Source of the DNA: Diphasiastrum complanatum | Taxonomy: Eukaryota > Streptophyta > Lycopodiopsida > Lycopodiales > Lycopodiaceae | Direction: 5' to 3' | DNA length: 64,000 bases | NCBI GenBank assembly: GCA_029204225.1 | Contig: MU832241.1 | Span: 17,058-81,057, forward strand | Shown: positions 1 to 11,929 of the stretch, piece by piece | Position numbering within the stretch: position 1 is the first letter of the stretch | Layout of the letters: each line of letters begins with the position of its first letter | The notes under the pieces: model-generated | Told to the model about the DNA's origin: nothing | Seen by the model: the letters and a program-made list of their open reading frames with translations, nothing else | The model's database searches: none | Translations under genes and position numbers: made by a program

Positions 1-2400
1 ATGATGACCTTTTTGGGGCTCAACATTCTTGCACTTGGCTTGATAATGGTTTTTAGTGGGTCCCAACTCCCAAACCCAACACAAGAGAGGCCAGGGCCTC
101 CTTTCTTAAGAGTGCCTTTGTCCAAGGCCAATATCCTCCTAATAAGGTCTTGACTCTGGGAGAGGTGAGGCCTTCGCTATTCCTTCACATAATGCAAAGT
201 TCAAGGTTTTTCTTAACGCTTCAAGTTTCTCTCAAGCAAGTTTGTGTTTTTGGTTAAAGTTGAGTTTTACGTTGCTCTCATCATGATCACATAGCACTTG
301 GCCCTTTGAACAAAAGGTCGAGAGTCTTCTCTACTCAAGGTCTTGATTTTGAGCCAACACCTTCCACCACAACATCTAACTCAAGAAATTTTTAGTCTAA
401 TCTATACTCTTGTGCACTTCATAGCTTGGCTCAATGTCACATCTTGAGTAAAAGATTCATGTGTCTTTCATGGTAACACCTCAAGGTACCACAAGTTCTT
501 AGTCAAGTCTTGGCCAACCTGGGTCACCTAGCATCTGCATATATGAAATGCTTGAGGAAGATCGGGAATAACTTTTTGAAATGTTTGCCTACTCTTTATT
601 CTCCTATCAAATTCAATTCTAAGAAATCTCAACAAACATAATTAGTAACAATAGTCAATGTTTATTAAAAGATGACAATTGTCGCTATCTATCAAACAAT
701 GTCTATCAAACAATGAGAATTTTGCTAATTGACACTAAACTAGCAATCAAGATCAAATTTTCTAAGTACATTAAAGAGCCAAAGTAGGAGTGATTCTTCT
801 ATTCGTCATAAGATCTCAATGAGCCTTTTTGAAAAGCAATCACGATCCTATTGTGTTCACACAAAATTTCTACATATAGCTTAAATTTTTAGATCAATAA
901 ATTATCCTTTTCTTAGCATTGAATCTTGGTTGACATAAACCTTAACATTGAAGCTTTAGCTTTAATTCTTCGATCAATAAATTATCTTTTTCTTGTTTTG
1001 CATCGGCAATCAGTGAATCGTGGTCGACATAAACCCTAAGATTGAAGCCTTAAATGAATTTTGAGATTAGTGTAAGAAAATGTCCTTCTCTTGGGAGCTT
1101 TTTATGTGGTTTGAGGAACCTTGCGACAATGTTCAAGACCATCGTTGGGCGGGTGCATAGGTGGGCAACGAGTATCAACAATAGGTAGGGTATGAAGGAA
1201 CCACCCTTGACTAGTATGGGACCCTTGTGATAATACTAGGGTCGACACCCCAACGCCCAATACTTGGATCAATTCTCTACGTAACCTAGTATTGGCCCAA
1301 GCAATAATATCCAAGAAAATACTTGGATCATGCATACTTAGTGTGGAGATTATGACAAAGGTCCTTTCTTGTTAAGTGAATTTTTTGCATGTTACTCTAA
1401 TGTAGAGAATTTTTGCAATGTAGTTATCTTGTTTTTGGTATGTTTATACATGTAATCAGAAGCTCATAAATTGGAGTCACAACTCTCTAGCTGCCCTTCT
1501 CTTCTTCCATTTCTTATGGATTGTAAAATAGCCTTGCAATTATTCAAAACCAAACCATGCAACTCAAAGTTTGTGTGTATATTGATACCAAGTGTATTAC
1601 GATAATTTGAAACCGTGGTGCCAATTGGTTATTTTTCAAAAAATTCTTTCAATTCTAGGATCTCATTGGTATTAGAAATATCAAACAATCTCTGACCGAT
1701 TCCACACAACTTAGGATTTGGTCCTAGAACTAAATGGACCATATCCTTCTAATCACTAGTCTCAATGGGAACCCGCTTTTGCACCAAATAAAAATCACGA
1801 GTTAAGGTAGAATGTATATGATAGTACACAACCCACTTATCAAAAAGATATTTATGTCCAAAAACAACTAAACTAGGCCCACTCAACACTAATCATGTAA
1901 TATATTAACACTCTAAGCTCCAAGTGGCACTCTCAACGCAATGTTATGAGTTTCCACCACGCCCTCATGTTCTGAAGACATCATTGATTCACACATCTAA
2001 GCTTAGGTGGATTATTTGCACACGAGACCATGATATGTATTTGTCCACATGCAATGTTCACAAACACAAACACACACGATATGTGGACCATCTCACTATA
2101 TATCCAACTAGTTTCTATCACAAATATTCGCTTACAAGATTTTCTTTGAAGCATTTGCCAGTTGGCGTTATCACAAACCTTGTATAGTGGTTGGTTGGAA
2201 GATTTTCAACACATGGATCCCGACACAAACATCTATTTTGTCTGTAAACAATTTGCAACAATAAATAATGGAGACTTGAAATCTTTGATGTCATAAAGAT
2301 GTAATTAGCTAAGCTAGTCACCAGTGAACAGTGCATTTTGTATTATTACAACAGAAAGATGTACCATTATAATGAGTTTGTAAAGTTACACCTATCATGC
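1..2400. other. AT-rich intergenic DNA without a supported gene
   Basis: I see no open frame with a recognisable domain, no LTR boundary and no structured RNA here. Only short chance frames occur. The one internal structure is an imperfect duplication near 889-1052, listed separately. The stretch probably holds worn repeat DNA, but nothing in it identifies the family. Confidence 0.5.
889..1052. repeat. Imperfect tandem duplication, about 75-80 bp unit
   Basis: Two adjacent units both run from GATCAATAAATTAT through a TTTTCTT segment and GACATAAACC to GATTGAAGC or CATTGAAGC. The second copy carries a short extra insert in its middle. Seen directly by aligning the two units. No coding role is apparent. 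Confidence 0.75.
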
Positions 2401-2460
2401 TAAAAGCACCTATTCAGTATAGATGATTTTTGAATTGGAAAGCACATGACTTCGAGCACA

Positions 2461-4018
2461 TTAGATGGATGGGAGAAAATTGTCCCATTTAGTCTCGATC
2501 CCCATTAGATGTTCTAAGTCCCAGACGTAAGTTTCTGCCGCACGGACTGTTGGATTAGGGCAATTGATATAATGGGTTGCGAATGTTGTGAGAGCCCTTC
2601 TGGCATCTACATCCGTAGTCCACCCATATCCTGATTGTATGATCGGCCAATTAAAATTCTGAAATGTGATTTTGTCCAGAGGGGTGCTGCATTCCACCCA
2701 TTTGGATCTTCGTGTACATGGCAGTGCGTTCACCCGTAATTGTTGTGGACTTGTCACGTAGGCCCTGATGGCCGTAGGGTCTCTTTTGAACAACTATTGA
2801 TGCCACTCTGGTCGTGGTTGGAGGGCGGGTAATGCTTGAAGTTCTTTGCCCTTTATGGTCTGAGCTGAAAACGATATATTTGATGATGTGGCTTGGTTTT
2901 GGCTGGTATCTACGCCTTGCCCCTGGTCTTGCGTCTTAGCAACCGTATTTGTTTGCCCTTGATCTTGGCCTTCAGACCGTTGATCTTGGTTAAATCTCCC
3001 TACTGCCTACTGGCTTTGGTCTTGGCTGGTACTGGCCTGTGCAACATAAAAAATTGGTGGCGGTGGAATTACCATGGGGGTGGGTTGGGCCTTCGTGTCC
3101 ATGAATTTTTGGCACACCTTGAGGGCTTGCTTGGCCTGGGCAAGCTCGTGAGTTGCGCTTGCCTGATATGCAGCTTGGCAATCTCGTGGTGCCCTTCTTG
3201 TTCATGTTGTTGCGTCAGAATCAATTCGTGTTGCAGCTTGGTGAAATCTGCTCGCAACTGTGTGCTACTCGTCACCGGGTGTAGTACCCTATTTTCCATA
3301 ATGGCTTTGGCCGCTACCGCATCTAGGATGTATTTTTCCAGAGTCTGGTATGCCATCATTAGGTCTATGGGAGTAGCCGGTACATTGGCACTGATAGGGA
3401 CTTGTTAGGATCAACCCGATCTGGTGATAGTACGAAAATTGTTTGAATAAATGCGTCATCAGGCAATGGTTGGTTGCCCTCGGCAACCTTTGGTGGCGAA
3501 GCAGGTGGGGTCTGAGAAGCAACTGTGGAAACAGGGGTGAGGACGGTTTGTCCGAACGAGAGGGCGGGAGGAATAGAGGAGAACTAAAGGGTGGTGTGGA
3601 GTATGGAAGAAGGCGAAGATGGAGTAGAAAGGGTCTGGCGTGGGGGTGAAAAATTGATGACTTGCATCCACGCCAGAGTGTCTGGAGACAATTGAGAATG
3701 AACGGAATGGAAGCAACGGTGGCGACAGGAGTGATGGAGGATGCGATGGTGATGGACGGAGTAGTGGATAACGGAACAGAGATAGGAATCGTATCAACAA
3801 CAGAAACGGGGGTGGACACAGAAGCAGATGTGGATGGAACAGGAAGAGAGGTAGCGACAACAGAGATCGGAGTGGGGGTTTGCATGGAAGAAGAAGTGGC
3901 GGTTGTTGATGGGGTGGTTAGTGCGGTAGTGGAGGTGCGTCTTCAGATAGCAGGTGGAGATGTGGATGTAGAGACAGTGCCACGCATTCGTTTGCTGGCC
4001 TTTGTATTAATAGCCGTA
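2461..4018 (-). pseudogene. Gypsy-type gag-like polyprotein remnant (minus strand)
   Basis: Read on the minus strand with a few frame changes, this stretch gives one coherent low-complexity-to-structured protein. First comes a Pro/Ser/Thr/Val-rich N-terminal part (about 4000-3400). Next is a coiled-coil-like segment beginning LEKYILDAVAAKAIMEN (about 3350-3080), then a Gln-rich linker. Last is a Trp-containing C-terminal part with WPIIQSGYGWTTD and ETYVWDLEHLMG that ends at a stop at 2461. The order suits a plant Ty3/gypsy gag, but I do not recognise the family, and no zinc knuckle is visible. The upstream end is cut at 4018, where Copia integrase sequence begins on the opposite strand. It may belong to the gypsy element whose protease to integrase lies at 12753-8345. 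Frameshifts and stops make it non-functional. Confidence 0.5.
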
Positions 4019-4029
4019 GGTTGCTAACC

Positions 4030-6665
4030 AAGTTGGATGTGTTGCAAGGGAGCAAATTTCTATTCAAGAGGTTTGGCACAAAAGGATGGGACACCTCAAC
4101 TTCAAGTCATTGGAGGTAATGGCAAGGAAGAAGGTTGTGATTGGTCTTCCAAGTTCCTTAAGTAATGACAAGCATGTTTGTGAGTCTTGTGCTTTGTCTA
4201 AGTCACGTAGACTACCTTATACTAGATCTATTTCTAGATCTACAAAGCCTTTTCAACTTGTACATTCGGATATTCATGGTTTTACTACAATTAGCAATAG
4301 TGGAGCTAAGATGTATGTAACATTCATTGATGATTTTAGTAGATTTTGTTGGATCTATCTACTAAACAACAAGGATGAAGTGTATGATGTCTTTGTCAAG
4401 TTCAAAAATGCAAGGGCGAACCAATTTTTCACAAAGATCAAGTGCTTGAGAGGTGACAATGGTGGTGAGTACATATCTAACAAGTTCAAGGCCTTTTGTG
4501 ATGAGCATGGGATCAAGAGGGAGTATACAACATCAAGGACCCCAAACAAAATGGAATGGCCGAAAGGAAGAATAGGACTTTATGTGAAAGTGCTAAAGCT
4601 ATGAGGTTAAGTGCTAATCTTGACAAACCATTTTGGGATCAAGCTTTGTTGTGTGCCAATTTCTTGTGCAATAGGTGGCCAAGTGCTATTTTGGATGGAA
4701 GGACACCTTTTGAGATGCTATTCAAGAGGATGCCAAGTGTCAACTTTCTAAGAACCTTTGGATGCACATGCTATGTTAACATTACTCTTGATGATAGGAC
4801 CAAGGAAGATCAATCTTCAAGTAAAGCCTACAAGGTTTACATTCCTTCTACTAACAAAGTGATTGTTGGTAGAGATGTCATTTTTGATGAGGGGAACATT
4901 CCAAAGGTGTCTTCAAGCATGATTGATGGTAGAGTGGATGAATCTAACATTCTTGATGTTGATGAGAAAGATCTTACTTTGGATGGTGGTGATGATGGAC
5001 CTTCATCAAGTCAAAAGCCAAGGAGAACATCAAGAGAAAGACAAGTATCTTCAAGGCTCACATATGATCAAAAGTGTAAGCAAGTAGTTTCTGGAAATTA
5101 TGTTGCTTTCCTAACCTCTTTGGATGAGCCTACAAGTGTAGATCAAGCAAGGAAAGAAGAGGAGTGGATCCAAGCAATTGATCTTGAGTATCAAGCTCTT
5201 ATGAAGAATGGAACATGGAGATTGGTCTAAGGACAAGAAAGCTATTGGATGCAAATGGATCTTCAAGGTAAAGACAAACCAAGATGGATCTATCAACAAG
5301 TACAAGGCAAGGTTAATGGCAAAAGGATATGCTCAACAACAAGGAATTGACTATGATGAGACCTTTGCACCCGTGGCAAAGATGGTAAGCATTCGAGTCA
5401 TCATTTCACTTGCTACACTTTATGGATGGGATCTATGGCAAATGGACATTTCAAATGCATTCTTGAATGGTGATCTTGAGGAGTAAGTATACATGGAGCA
5501 ATCCAAGAGCTACATTTCATCAACAAAGCCAAATCATGTGTGTCTTCTACAAAAGAGTTTGTATGGCCTTAAGCAAGCACCAAGGAGTTGGTATGCTAAG
5601 CTTAACAATTGTTTACTCTCTCAAGGCTTTGTTATGAGTGAGTATGATCATTCACTTTATTATAGGTTTGTTGGAAATGATGTTACCATCTTGCTAATCT
5701 ATGTGGATGATATCATCTTGAGTGGTGGAGACAATCAAGATGTGGAGGATATCAAGAATGCTCTTAAGAAGGAGTTTGAGGTGCATGATCTTGGTAATTT
5801 GCATTACATTTTAGCAATAGAAGTCATTAGATCTTCTCAATCTACTTTCATTTGTTAAGAGAAGTATGCTAATTCTATTCTAGAAAGATTTCATATGGTA
5901 GATGCAAAAGCTATTGATATACCTATGGAGTGTCATGTAAAGCTAACTATAAGAGGTAAGAAGATCCTTCGAGGACATTACTCTCTATAGGAAGCTAGTT
6001 GGTTCACTCATCTATCTAACCATTACTAGACCTGATCTAAGCTATTGTGTTGGAAGATTGAGTCAGTTCATGCAAGATCCTAGTGAGGAGCATTGGAAGC
6101 TAGGAAAGCGAGTTTTGAGGTACATCATTGGAACTCGAGATTTTGGATATTGTATGAGGGATCATCACCTAATCTTTTTGGATTTTCAGATTCGGACTAT
6201 GCTGGAGATGTAATGGATAGGAAATCCATTAGTGCTTATTGTATTTTCATAGGTGATGGAGCTATATCATGGATGTCAGAGAAACAAGCCACTATCTCAT
6301 TGTCATCTAGTGAGGCCGAGTACAAAGCTCTTACACATTGCACAAAGGAGATGGTATGGATCAAGAGGATGATCAAGGATCTTCACTTGCTGGATTTTCA
6401 GAGAGCCCAATCATCTTTTGTGACAATCAATCAGCCAAAAGAATGGCATCCAATCCTATCTTTCATGCTAGGAGCAAGCATATTGAGATACAATATCATT
6501 CTGTGAAGGAGCGAGTCATTGCAAAGGAGGTGGAGCCTCAACATGTGTCTTCAAGGGAATGTGTAGCTGATATCTTCACCAGAGCATTGGGAAAAGACTT
6601 GTTCATGAAGCATAGGACTTCACTTGGAGTATTATCAAAGTCTATGCTAAAACTAGTTGAAGAGG
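4030..6665 (+). pseudogene. Copia pol fragment: integrase, RT, RNase H (broken)
   Basis: Reading order is a GAG-pre-integrase motif (VWHKRMGHLNFKSLE), the integrase core with HSDIHGF, DDFSRFCWIYLL and RGDNGGEY, then after a frameshift near 4545 the MAERKNRTLCESAKAM segment and the Ser-rich linker. RT follows from GCKWIFKVK through NAFLNGDLEE and YGLKQAPRSWYAKL to the catalytic YVDDIILSGG. RNase H follows with SDSDYAGD, SSSEAEYKAL and an FCDNQSAKRMASNP segment. Breaks include a 1 bp deletion at about 4545 compared with the 12754 copy, a stop at 5223, an in-frame TAA at 5485, a TAA at about 5856, and frame changes near 5960 and 6400. The ancestral enzyme made and integrated cDNA. This copy cannot encode it. 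Confidence 0.92.
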
Positions 6666-6668
6666 GAG

Positions 6669-7303
6669 TGTGAAAGATTCAACTAGTTTCATCACATTTC
6701 CATATTTGGCATATTGAGGCCAAAACTTGTTTTAGATTTAGAGGTTGACTTTTCAAAGTTCATTAGTCTAAATTTCATTTGAATAAACACTTTTTGAAAG
6801 TGTGGAAAAGATAGAATGCGAGTTTGAGTAGATTCAATTTGAATAAGTTGGGTACATTGAATCTAGACCCAAAATTAGTAGGGCTAGCATTTTGGTGGGA
6901 AAGCTAAGTGGCCAAATAGGGTTTGGACCTGCTATAAAAGGATGTAACTCATGGAGAGAGTGATCTTCTCTCTTCTCTATTTCATTTCATGCTTATACAT
7001 GGTTCTCTTGGGTTCTACTATCCATTGGTGCACTATCTTGGTGATTGCTTGCAATTCTATGTATAGAATGATCTATATTTGTTATTTTTGGATCCACACA
7101 TGTGAAATATAGTAGCTTGCTGGTTTTGTACGGACAACAACAGTACATAATCATTCAAGTTTGATCAAGTTCTATTAGTGTTTGCATCTCAAATTGTGTG
7201 TAGATGCTGATTTTTTTACATTGGTGAGATTGGTAGTGTATTTCTCTTTCTAACCAAAAATCATTCAAGTAGATTGGATCTTAAGGATCTGAAATCTTTC
7301 ACA
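6669..7303 (+). repeat. Copia 3' LTR, 635 bp, complete
   Basis: It starts TGTGAAAGATTC and ends GAAATCTTTCACA, a nearly perfect terminal inverted repeat with TG...CA ends. It directly follows the RNase H stop and a purine-rich GAGGGAG tract that serves as PPT. A TATAAAAG box at 6933-6940 is the probable promoter TATA. The same LTR is found truncated and inverted at 15088-15365. Confidence 0.92.
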
Positions 7304-8340
7304 GAGGCCATGTTAGCAGTGATGATTAGAGGTCAAAAAAGTAGGAAAAACAGTGAAAAATGAAAAAAAGTTTTGGAAATGGTAGAAAACTGTGAATAGC
7401 GACTGTTGAATGACAAGAAGTGTAGTTCAGAGCGCAGATCGATGTTCAGTATGATCAGATCATAGTTGGTAGGAAGTTTGGTCGCAAATGGAGAACTTGG
7501 TAATTTCAGTGTAAATTTTGGCAGAGATTCGCTAGCAAAGGTGACAAATGACTCGAATTCAGTCCTTATATAGTGGAATTTAGAGTGCGTATTAGGTGAG
7601 ATCCACTTTCCCTTGCTCAGTTCCACCCAAATTTTGGCAAGCACCTTCTTCACAATATTCTAAGATCTCAGGGAAGTCTGCGAGAGTTCAGAAGGTGATT
7701 TGACTGTTATGCGAAGGTTTTGCGAGGGTTCAACTCTCGCAGGAAGTGATCTCTCGCACAACTTGCTCCTGTGATTGGATTTTCAAGATTAGACCATGTA
7801 GGCAGGCTAATTTCACTATTCTGATTCCATTTAGGCACCTTGCGAGGGTTGGTAAGTTGATCTTGATGCTTTGCGAGGGTTCTGAAAATTTTGCTTTTAG
7901 AAACCCTCGCATACACTAGAAAATGGTGATTCCTCCATCATAAACTCTCGCAAAGATTTTCATGGATGCATTTGGGCCAGATCTGGTGACTGTCCAAGTT
8001 TCAAGAGCTATCTCCTAGAGGATCTCAAAAAAACATGAAAAGTTGCTCTTTTAGAGTGTTTTTTGACGAGATCTCGAGATTTTCTGATTTTTAACTTTTG
8101 TAAACTAGTAATCAGCCTCATCAAGGCTTGATCTACTGTTGGTAGTTCTCTAGAAGTTCTGATGGATACTTGGTAACAGATCCCTCAGTCAATATGATGA
8201 TCAGCTTCCTTCTTGATCCTATCTAGATCTGAATCCTTCTTGGATTCTGATGGATTTCTCCGATCTTGCCAGATCTGGTTGAATCATGATGGATTTAGCT
8301 TGATTTGACTTGACCTTCTTAGATCTAGCGGTGATGGCTT
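7304..8340 (-). other. Gypsy 3' non-coding/LTR-like region
   Basis: No coding domain is visible between the Copia LTR and the gypsy integrase end. It lies just 3' of the gypsy integrase stop on the minus strand, so it is probably that element's 3' non-coding region or LTR. I could not define LTR ends. A dense cluster of GCGAGGGTT-like words lies at 7678-7960 and is listed separately. Confidence 0.4.
7678..7960. repeat. Cluster of TTGCGAGGGTT / AACCCTCGCA words
   Basis: About eight copies of a GCGAGRGTT-like word occur on both strands within 280 bp, for example near 7678, 7717, 7731, 7757, 7841, 7872, 7904 and 7948. Spacing is irregular, so this is not a simple tandem repeat. It could be a cluster of binding sites in an LTR or chance amplification of a short word. 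Confidence 0.55.
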
Positions 8341-8344
8341 AGCA

Positions 8345-9653
8345 GATTAGCTTTTCATAATGTGCCCCACCAATCTGGATCCATCTCACTGTGGTGGCCA
8401 GTACTTGTGCAACCGGCTACCGTTGATGGGTGTATCGAATGGTGTCCCATCTAACTTTTCTAGATTCACGGCTCTATGATTAAGAATTTCCTTGATCCCA
8501 TAGGGACCTTCACCTGTGAATTTTAATTTCCCTTTGATCGCCTTGGTTTTATACATCAGGACCAGAAACTGGAACGAAGATTCTTCTTTTGTAACCGGCG
8601 ATCATGCCATGCTTTGCGTCTTTTATTTTTAGCTGCCAGTGCATGCACAACTAGTAAGCGTGTTTCACAAAGTGTATGCAGAGCTTCGTGGCGTAGCTGT
8701 AGAGATTTGGACTCACTAAGACGTTGCGTGGTGGCAATCCTTAATGAAGGAACTAAAAACTCTACTGACATCACAACATCCTGACCATATACCAATTGGA
8801 AGGGTGTTTGATCAGTGCTTCCTTTATATGCTGTCCTGAATGCCCACAATGCAGCATGCAACTTATGTTCCCAATCTGATCTGCTAGCTTCAACTGTTTT
8901 CATGAGCACGCTACACAGGATCTTATTGGATGATTCTGCTTGCCCATTACCACGAGGATAATAAGGCGTACTGGTTCTGTGGATCACGAAGAATTCCTCC
9001 AACATGACCTTGATGGTCTCATTGATGAAATGGCTTCTACGATCACTGACTAGGTCTACCGGGCATCCGAAGCGTACAATGATATTTTCATAAAGGAACT
9101 TGGTAGTGGTTCTACCATCAGCTACTCTTACTACCTTGGCTTCGACTCATTTGGTGAGGTAATCTGTGGCTACGATTACGTATCAAACCTGGGAACTCCT
9201 TGCCGCAGAGTGAATTGGACCAATGTAATCCAATCCCCACTTTTCGAATGGTGCTTGGGCTAAGACCGAGTGCAGTAGGTCATAGTTCAATCTCGTTGGC
9301 CTTCTCACCCTTTGGCACACATCGCACTTTTTTAAGTATTCCTCCGTATCCTTATGAATCGTTGGCCACCAACATCCTGATTGCAAAATCTTGCGAACTG
9401 TAATGTCGGATGCAAAATGGTCCCCACCCATGCCTTCATGTGAAAGCGAAATGATCTGGGTGGCCTCACGAGGAAGAATACACCGTCGAAGAATTTCGTC
9501 TAGTCCTCTTAAGTATAACTGGCCAGCAATCAGCTGATAAGGTCTAGCCTTCAAGATCAATTTCCATTGTTCCGCCTTTGGTAGTGATTTGTTTGGTTGG
9601 CCCCACATTAGATATTCAACAATGTCGGCAGCCCATTCTGGTACTGTGTCCAC
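8345..9653 (-). pseudogene. Gypsy integrase remnant with D,D35E core
   Basis: The zinc-binding H2C2 part is seen as ILPREATQIISLSHEG... and KKCDVCQRVRR. The core has YVIVATDYLTK (first Asp), VDLVSDRRSHF (second Asp) and YYPRGNGQAESSNK (Glu). I count 35 residues between the second Asp and the Glu, as in the D,D35E family. The C-terminal GPYGIKEILNHRAVNLEKLD and a HKYWPPQ end resemble the gypsy integrase tail. An in-frame TGA sits near 9148 (between TK and VEA) and there are frame changes near 9180 and 8555. Integrase would join element cDNA to host DNA in the nucleus; this copy is dead. Confidence 0.88.
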
Positions 9654-9715
9654 GTAAAATAAGGCAACATCTACCAGTCATCGTCGGGTTGGGTTGCAAT
9701 ATCCTTCCTCTTAAT

Positions 9716-10030
9716 TCATGATACATGATCTGCCATGTAATGTTGTTTTCCCTTACGAACTACTATCTGAAAATCAAATTCCAACAAGAGAAGTAGCCAT
9801 CTGGTGATTCTCTTGGTGTTGCAAGTTTTATTAACGAGATAGAGCAAGGGTTGATGGTCCGTATAAAAAGCAAAATGTGTGGCCATCAAGTAATGTCGAA
9901 ATTTCTTAACCACATAAATCATAGCCAATGCTTCTCACTCTATGGTTGAATAATTTATTTCGGTATCACTGAGTTGTCAACTTGCAAATCGGATTGTAAA
10001 ATCCTTTTTGTGTTCACCTGGCTGGTGTTG
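9716..10030 (-). pseudogene. Gypsy RNase H remnant
   Basis: The minus strand encodes QPGEHKKDFTIRFASWQL, then after a stop EALAMIYVVKKFRHYLM, FYTDHQPLLYLVNK and TKRITRWLLLLLEFDFQIV. This is the second half of a Ty3/gypsy RNase H. The first catalytic segment (DASNFAIGAVLSQ-type) is missing, because the 10036-11225 insertion separates RT from RNase H here. An in-frame TGA at about 9939 and a stop at 9716 break it. Confidence 0.85.
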
Positions 10031-10637
10031 TAAAGTTACCTTTACAAGCCTTACTTCTGGCGCCACCAGCACCAGCAGTGCCCCTGCTTCTCCCTGGCGC
10101 CACTGTGACCAGAATCCAGCCGGCACCAAGTTCCTATGGCTGAAAATCTTTGATCGGTTCTAGCGAAGTCTAGAGAGCTCAGATCCCTGTGCAATCACCT
10201 CACACGATCTAGGCATGAATAAAGGAAGCCTGGGGATCAATGAATTCTAAAAAGAAAAAATGACTTTCTAGAGAGAGAAAATCCTAGAGAGAGAACGTGT
10301 GCTTTACCAGCCTGGGTAGAGTACTTGGTATGAGGGGAGCTGGCGAATCCCACCAATACTATAGGGGAGTGCGGGTTGTGACTCAAGGCAAGCTCCAACC
10401 AAGTCTCAGCCTCCCTGGCTGGAATGTTGTCCTGACACTTGCCTTGGCATGCTAGCGCCCCGGAGACTAGGGTCGGTCACACACTTGAGATGTAACCTTC
10501 TCAGATTTATCAATAAAGTGGGATTTTTCTCAAACTGATTTTGATTACCTTCTGGGTTTTAGTGTTCGGTAAAAGCGCCAGTTGTAAGGCCGCTTCAAAC
10601 TTTTTAATTTGGCACATAGTTGAGGGTCGTATCCCGG

Positions 10638-10714
10638 GACACCAGCGGTATGCCGTCGGGACCATTCGGTCCATGGCACCAACGGTATGCTGTCAAGACC
10701 ATTTGGTCCAGGAA
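10638..10714. repeat. Two-copy 37 bp tandem repeat
   Basis: The units start CACCAGCGGTATGCCGTC and CACCAACGGTATGCTGTC and both continue to GACCATTYGGTCCA. They lie inside the 1.2 kb insertion. Seen directly. Confidence 0.8.
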
Positions 10715-10889
10715 CTGGTTGTCTCCATATCTTTCACGGCTTGTGGTTCTGAGTGTTCCTTGCATGAACGTGAATGGGTTAATCTCTTGGGGAACGGGCT
10801 CTAACCTGTCGGCTGAGTTGGATGGCTTGCTTGGGTGGAAGTTACCTGTTTATGGCTGTCCAGTCTGGCGTGGCGCCAGGTTGGCTTCC

Positions 10890-11125
10890 AGCGCTTGTGA
10901 CGAAGCTTTCAGTTGGTTAAGTCTGATATAAGTCAGACCACTTGCTTGGAATGGATGTTACTCGTTTGTAACGAAGCTTCGAGTTGGTTAAGTTTGATGT
11001 ATGTCGGGCGGCTTGCTTTGAGGGAAGTCACCCACATCGGGACCCCCGATCTGGCATGGCGCCAGGTTGGATCTCAATGTTGGTTTCCGAACCTCCAGTT
11101 GCTTAAGTCTGATCATTGTTGGTGA
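10890..11125. repeat. Degenerate repeat with CGAAGCTTYNAGTTGGTTAAG core
   Basis: Three diverged copies of a segment reading ACGAAGCTT, AGTTGGTTAAGT and TGATATAAGTC or similar occur near 10898, 10970 and 11092. A TGGCRTGGCGCCAGGTTGG word recurs near 10869 and 11051. They look like internal repeats of the inserted LTR-like sequence. Confidence 0.55.
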
Positions 11126-11218
11126 GCTGGCTGCTTGTATGTCAAGTGGGTTTGGACGGCAAGAGTTGAAGGCTGGAAAGCTAAGTCGTAGTTCCCGGCT
11201 CCCTTTGGGATGCCTGCG

Positions 11219-11900
11219 CTACAGTGGGCATAAGATTGGTGCTGAAACCAATGCATCCTTAAGTTTTTGGAAAGACTTTAGGGCTTTCATGTTCCAATGT
11301 GGATCCGTTGTGAGCTTGTAAATTGGTCGGGCTAACTCCGCAAAATCAAGAATGAAGATCCTATAATAGTTAGCATGACCCATGAAGATATAGACTTCGC
11401 GGATCGTCCCCGGTGGTGGTAGATCAATAATGATCATGATCTTTGATAGATCTGTGGCGATCCCGTGTCTTGACACTATATGGCCGAGAATCAAGTCATG
11501 TGTTACCCAAAATTGACATTTTTCTGGATTCAGGGAGATCTGGTAGTCACGACATTTTTGTAACACCTTCTCCAAGTTGGATAAGTGTTCTAAGTCTAGT
11601 TCATGCAGCACGGATCATCCAAGAAAATTTCCAAAATTTTTTGTAGATAATCTTTGAATGCCGCCTGCATGACTCGCTGGAAGGTGCTTGGCTAGTACTA
11701 GGGGGCTATCTTCACTTGGTTGTAGCCACTGAAGCCGTCTATAAAACTATAGGCCTCAGCGTCGGCTACTCTATCGAGGACACTTTCCGTAAATGGTAAA
11801 GAAAAATGATCTTTTTTGGTGACTGCATTTAGCGCCTTCAGATTCACACAAATCCGCATTTTGCCATTCTTCTTGGATACTATAACTATCGATGATACCC
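11219..11900 (-). pseudogene. Gypsy reverse transcriptase remnant
   Basis: The thumb and connection part is clear: LEKVLQKCRDYQISLNPEKC, ILGHIVSRHGIATD, MGHANYYRIFILDFAELARP and APILCPL. Upstream the palm is badly worn. A KNGKMRICV-like stretch, then KRSFFFTIYGK, a VADAEAYSFIDGFSGYN-like stretch spread over two frames, and APLVLAKHLPASHAG can still be traced. The FLDD catalytic box falls in the damaged part. Stops and frameshifts remove function. Confidence 0.8.
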
Positions 11901-11929
11901 ATTATGTGTGCTCCGCTAACAGCCATGCT

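Larger units (their letters stand above)
4019..7303 (+). mobile_element. Copia element, 3' half (integrase to 3' LTR), plus strand
   Basis: This is a Ty1/Copia fragment that starts abruptly at 4019 inside the GAG-pre-integrase region. It runs through integrase, RT and RNase H to a full 3' LTR at 6669-7303. There is no gag, protease or 5' LTR. The first 520 bp or so recur in inverted orientation at 13272-12754, about 97% identical by hand count. That second copy carries the 5' half of the same family. Left of the breakpoint lies gypsy gag-like sequence; right of the LTR lies the gypsy 3' region. I infer either a rearranged element or two independently truncated copies. Confidence 0.9.
10036..11225. 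mobile_element. About 1.2 kb insertion in the gypsy RT/RNase H joint, possibly a solo LTR
   Basis: RT reading ends at SAPILCPL near 11222 and RNase H resumes near 10030, so about 1.19 kb has been inserted. The insert is GC-richer than its surroundings, has no domain, starts TGTAAAGTT and ends GCTACA, giving TG...CA ends, and holds AATAAAG near 10511. That fits a solo LTR of another element. A clean 5 bp target duplication is not visible (GTGT against GTGG), so the type is uncertain. Confidence 0.5.

Noticed and set aside
2893-3408. 171-codon plus-strand frame rich in Leu and Cys
   Set aside because: It is the antisense shadow of the gag-like remnant, whose minus-strand reading gives coherent coiled-coil and Trp-containing segments.
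3459-3860. Leu/Pro/Ser-rich minus-strand frame of 133 codons
   Set aside because: It is an alternative frame of the Pro/Ser/Thr-rich gag-like segment; the neighbouring frames give the better continuity.
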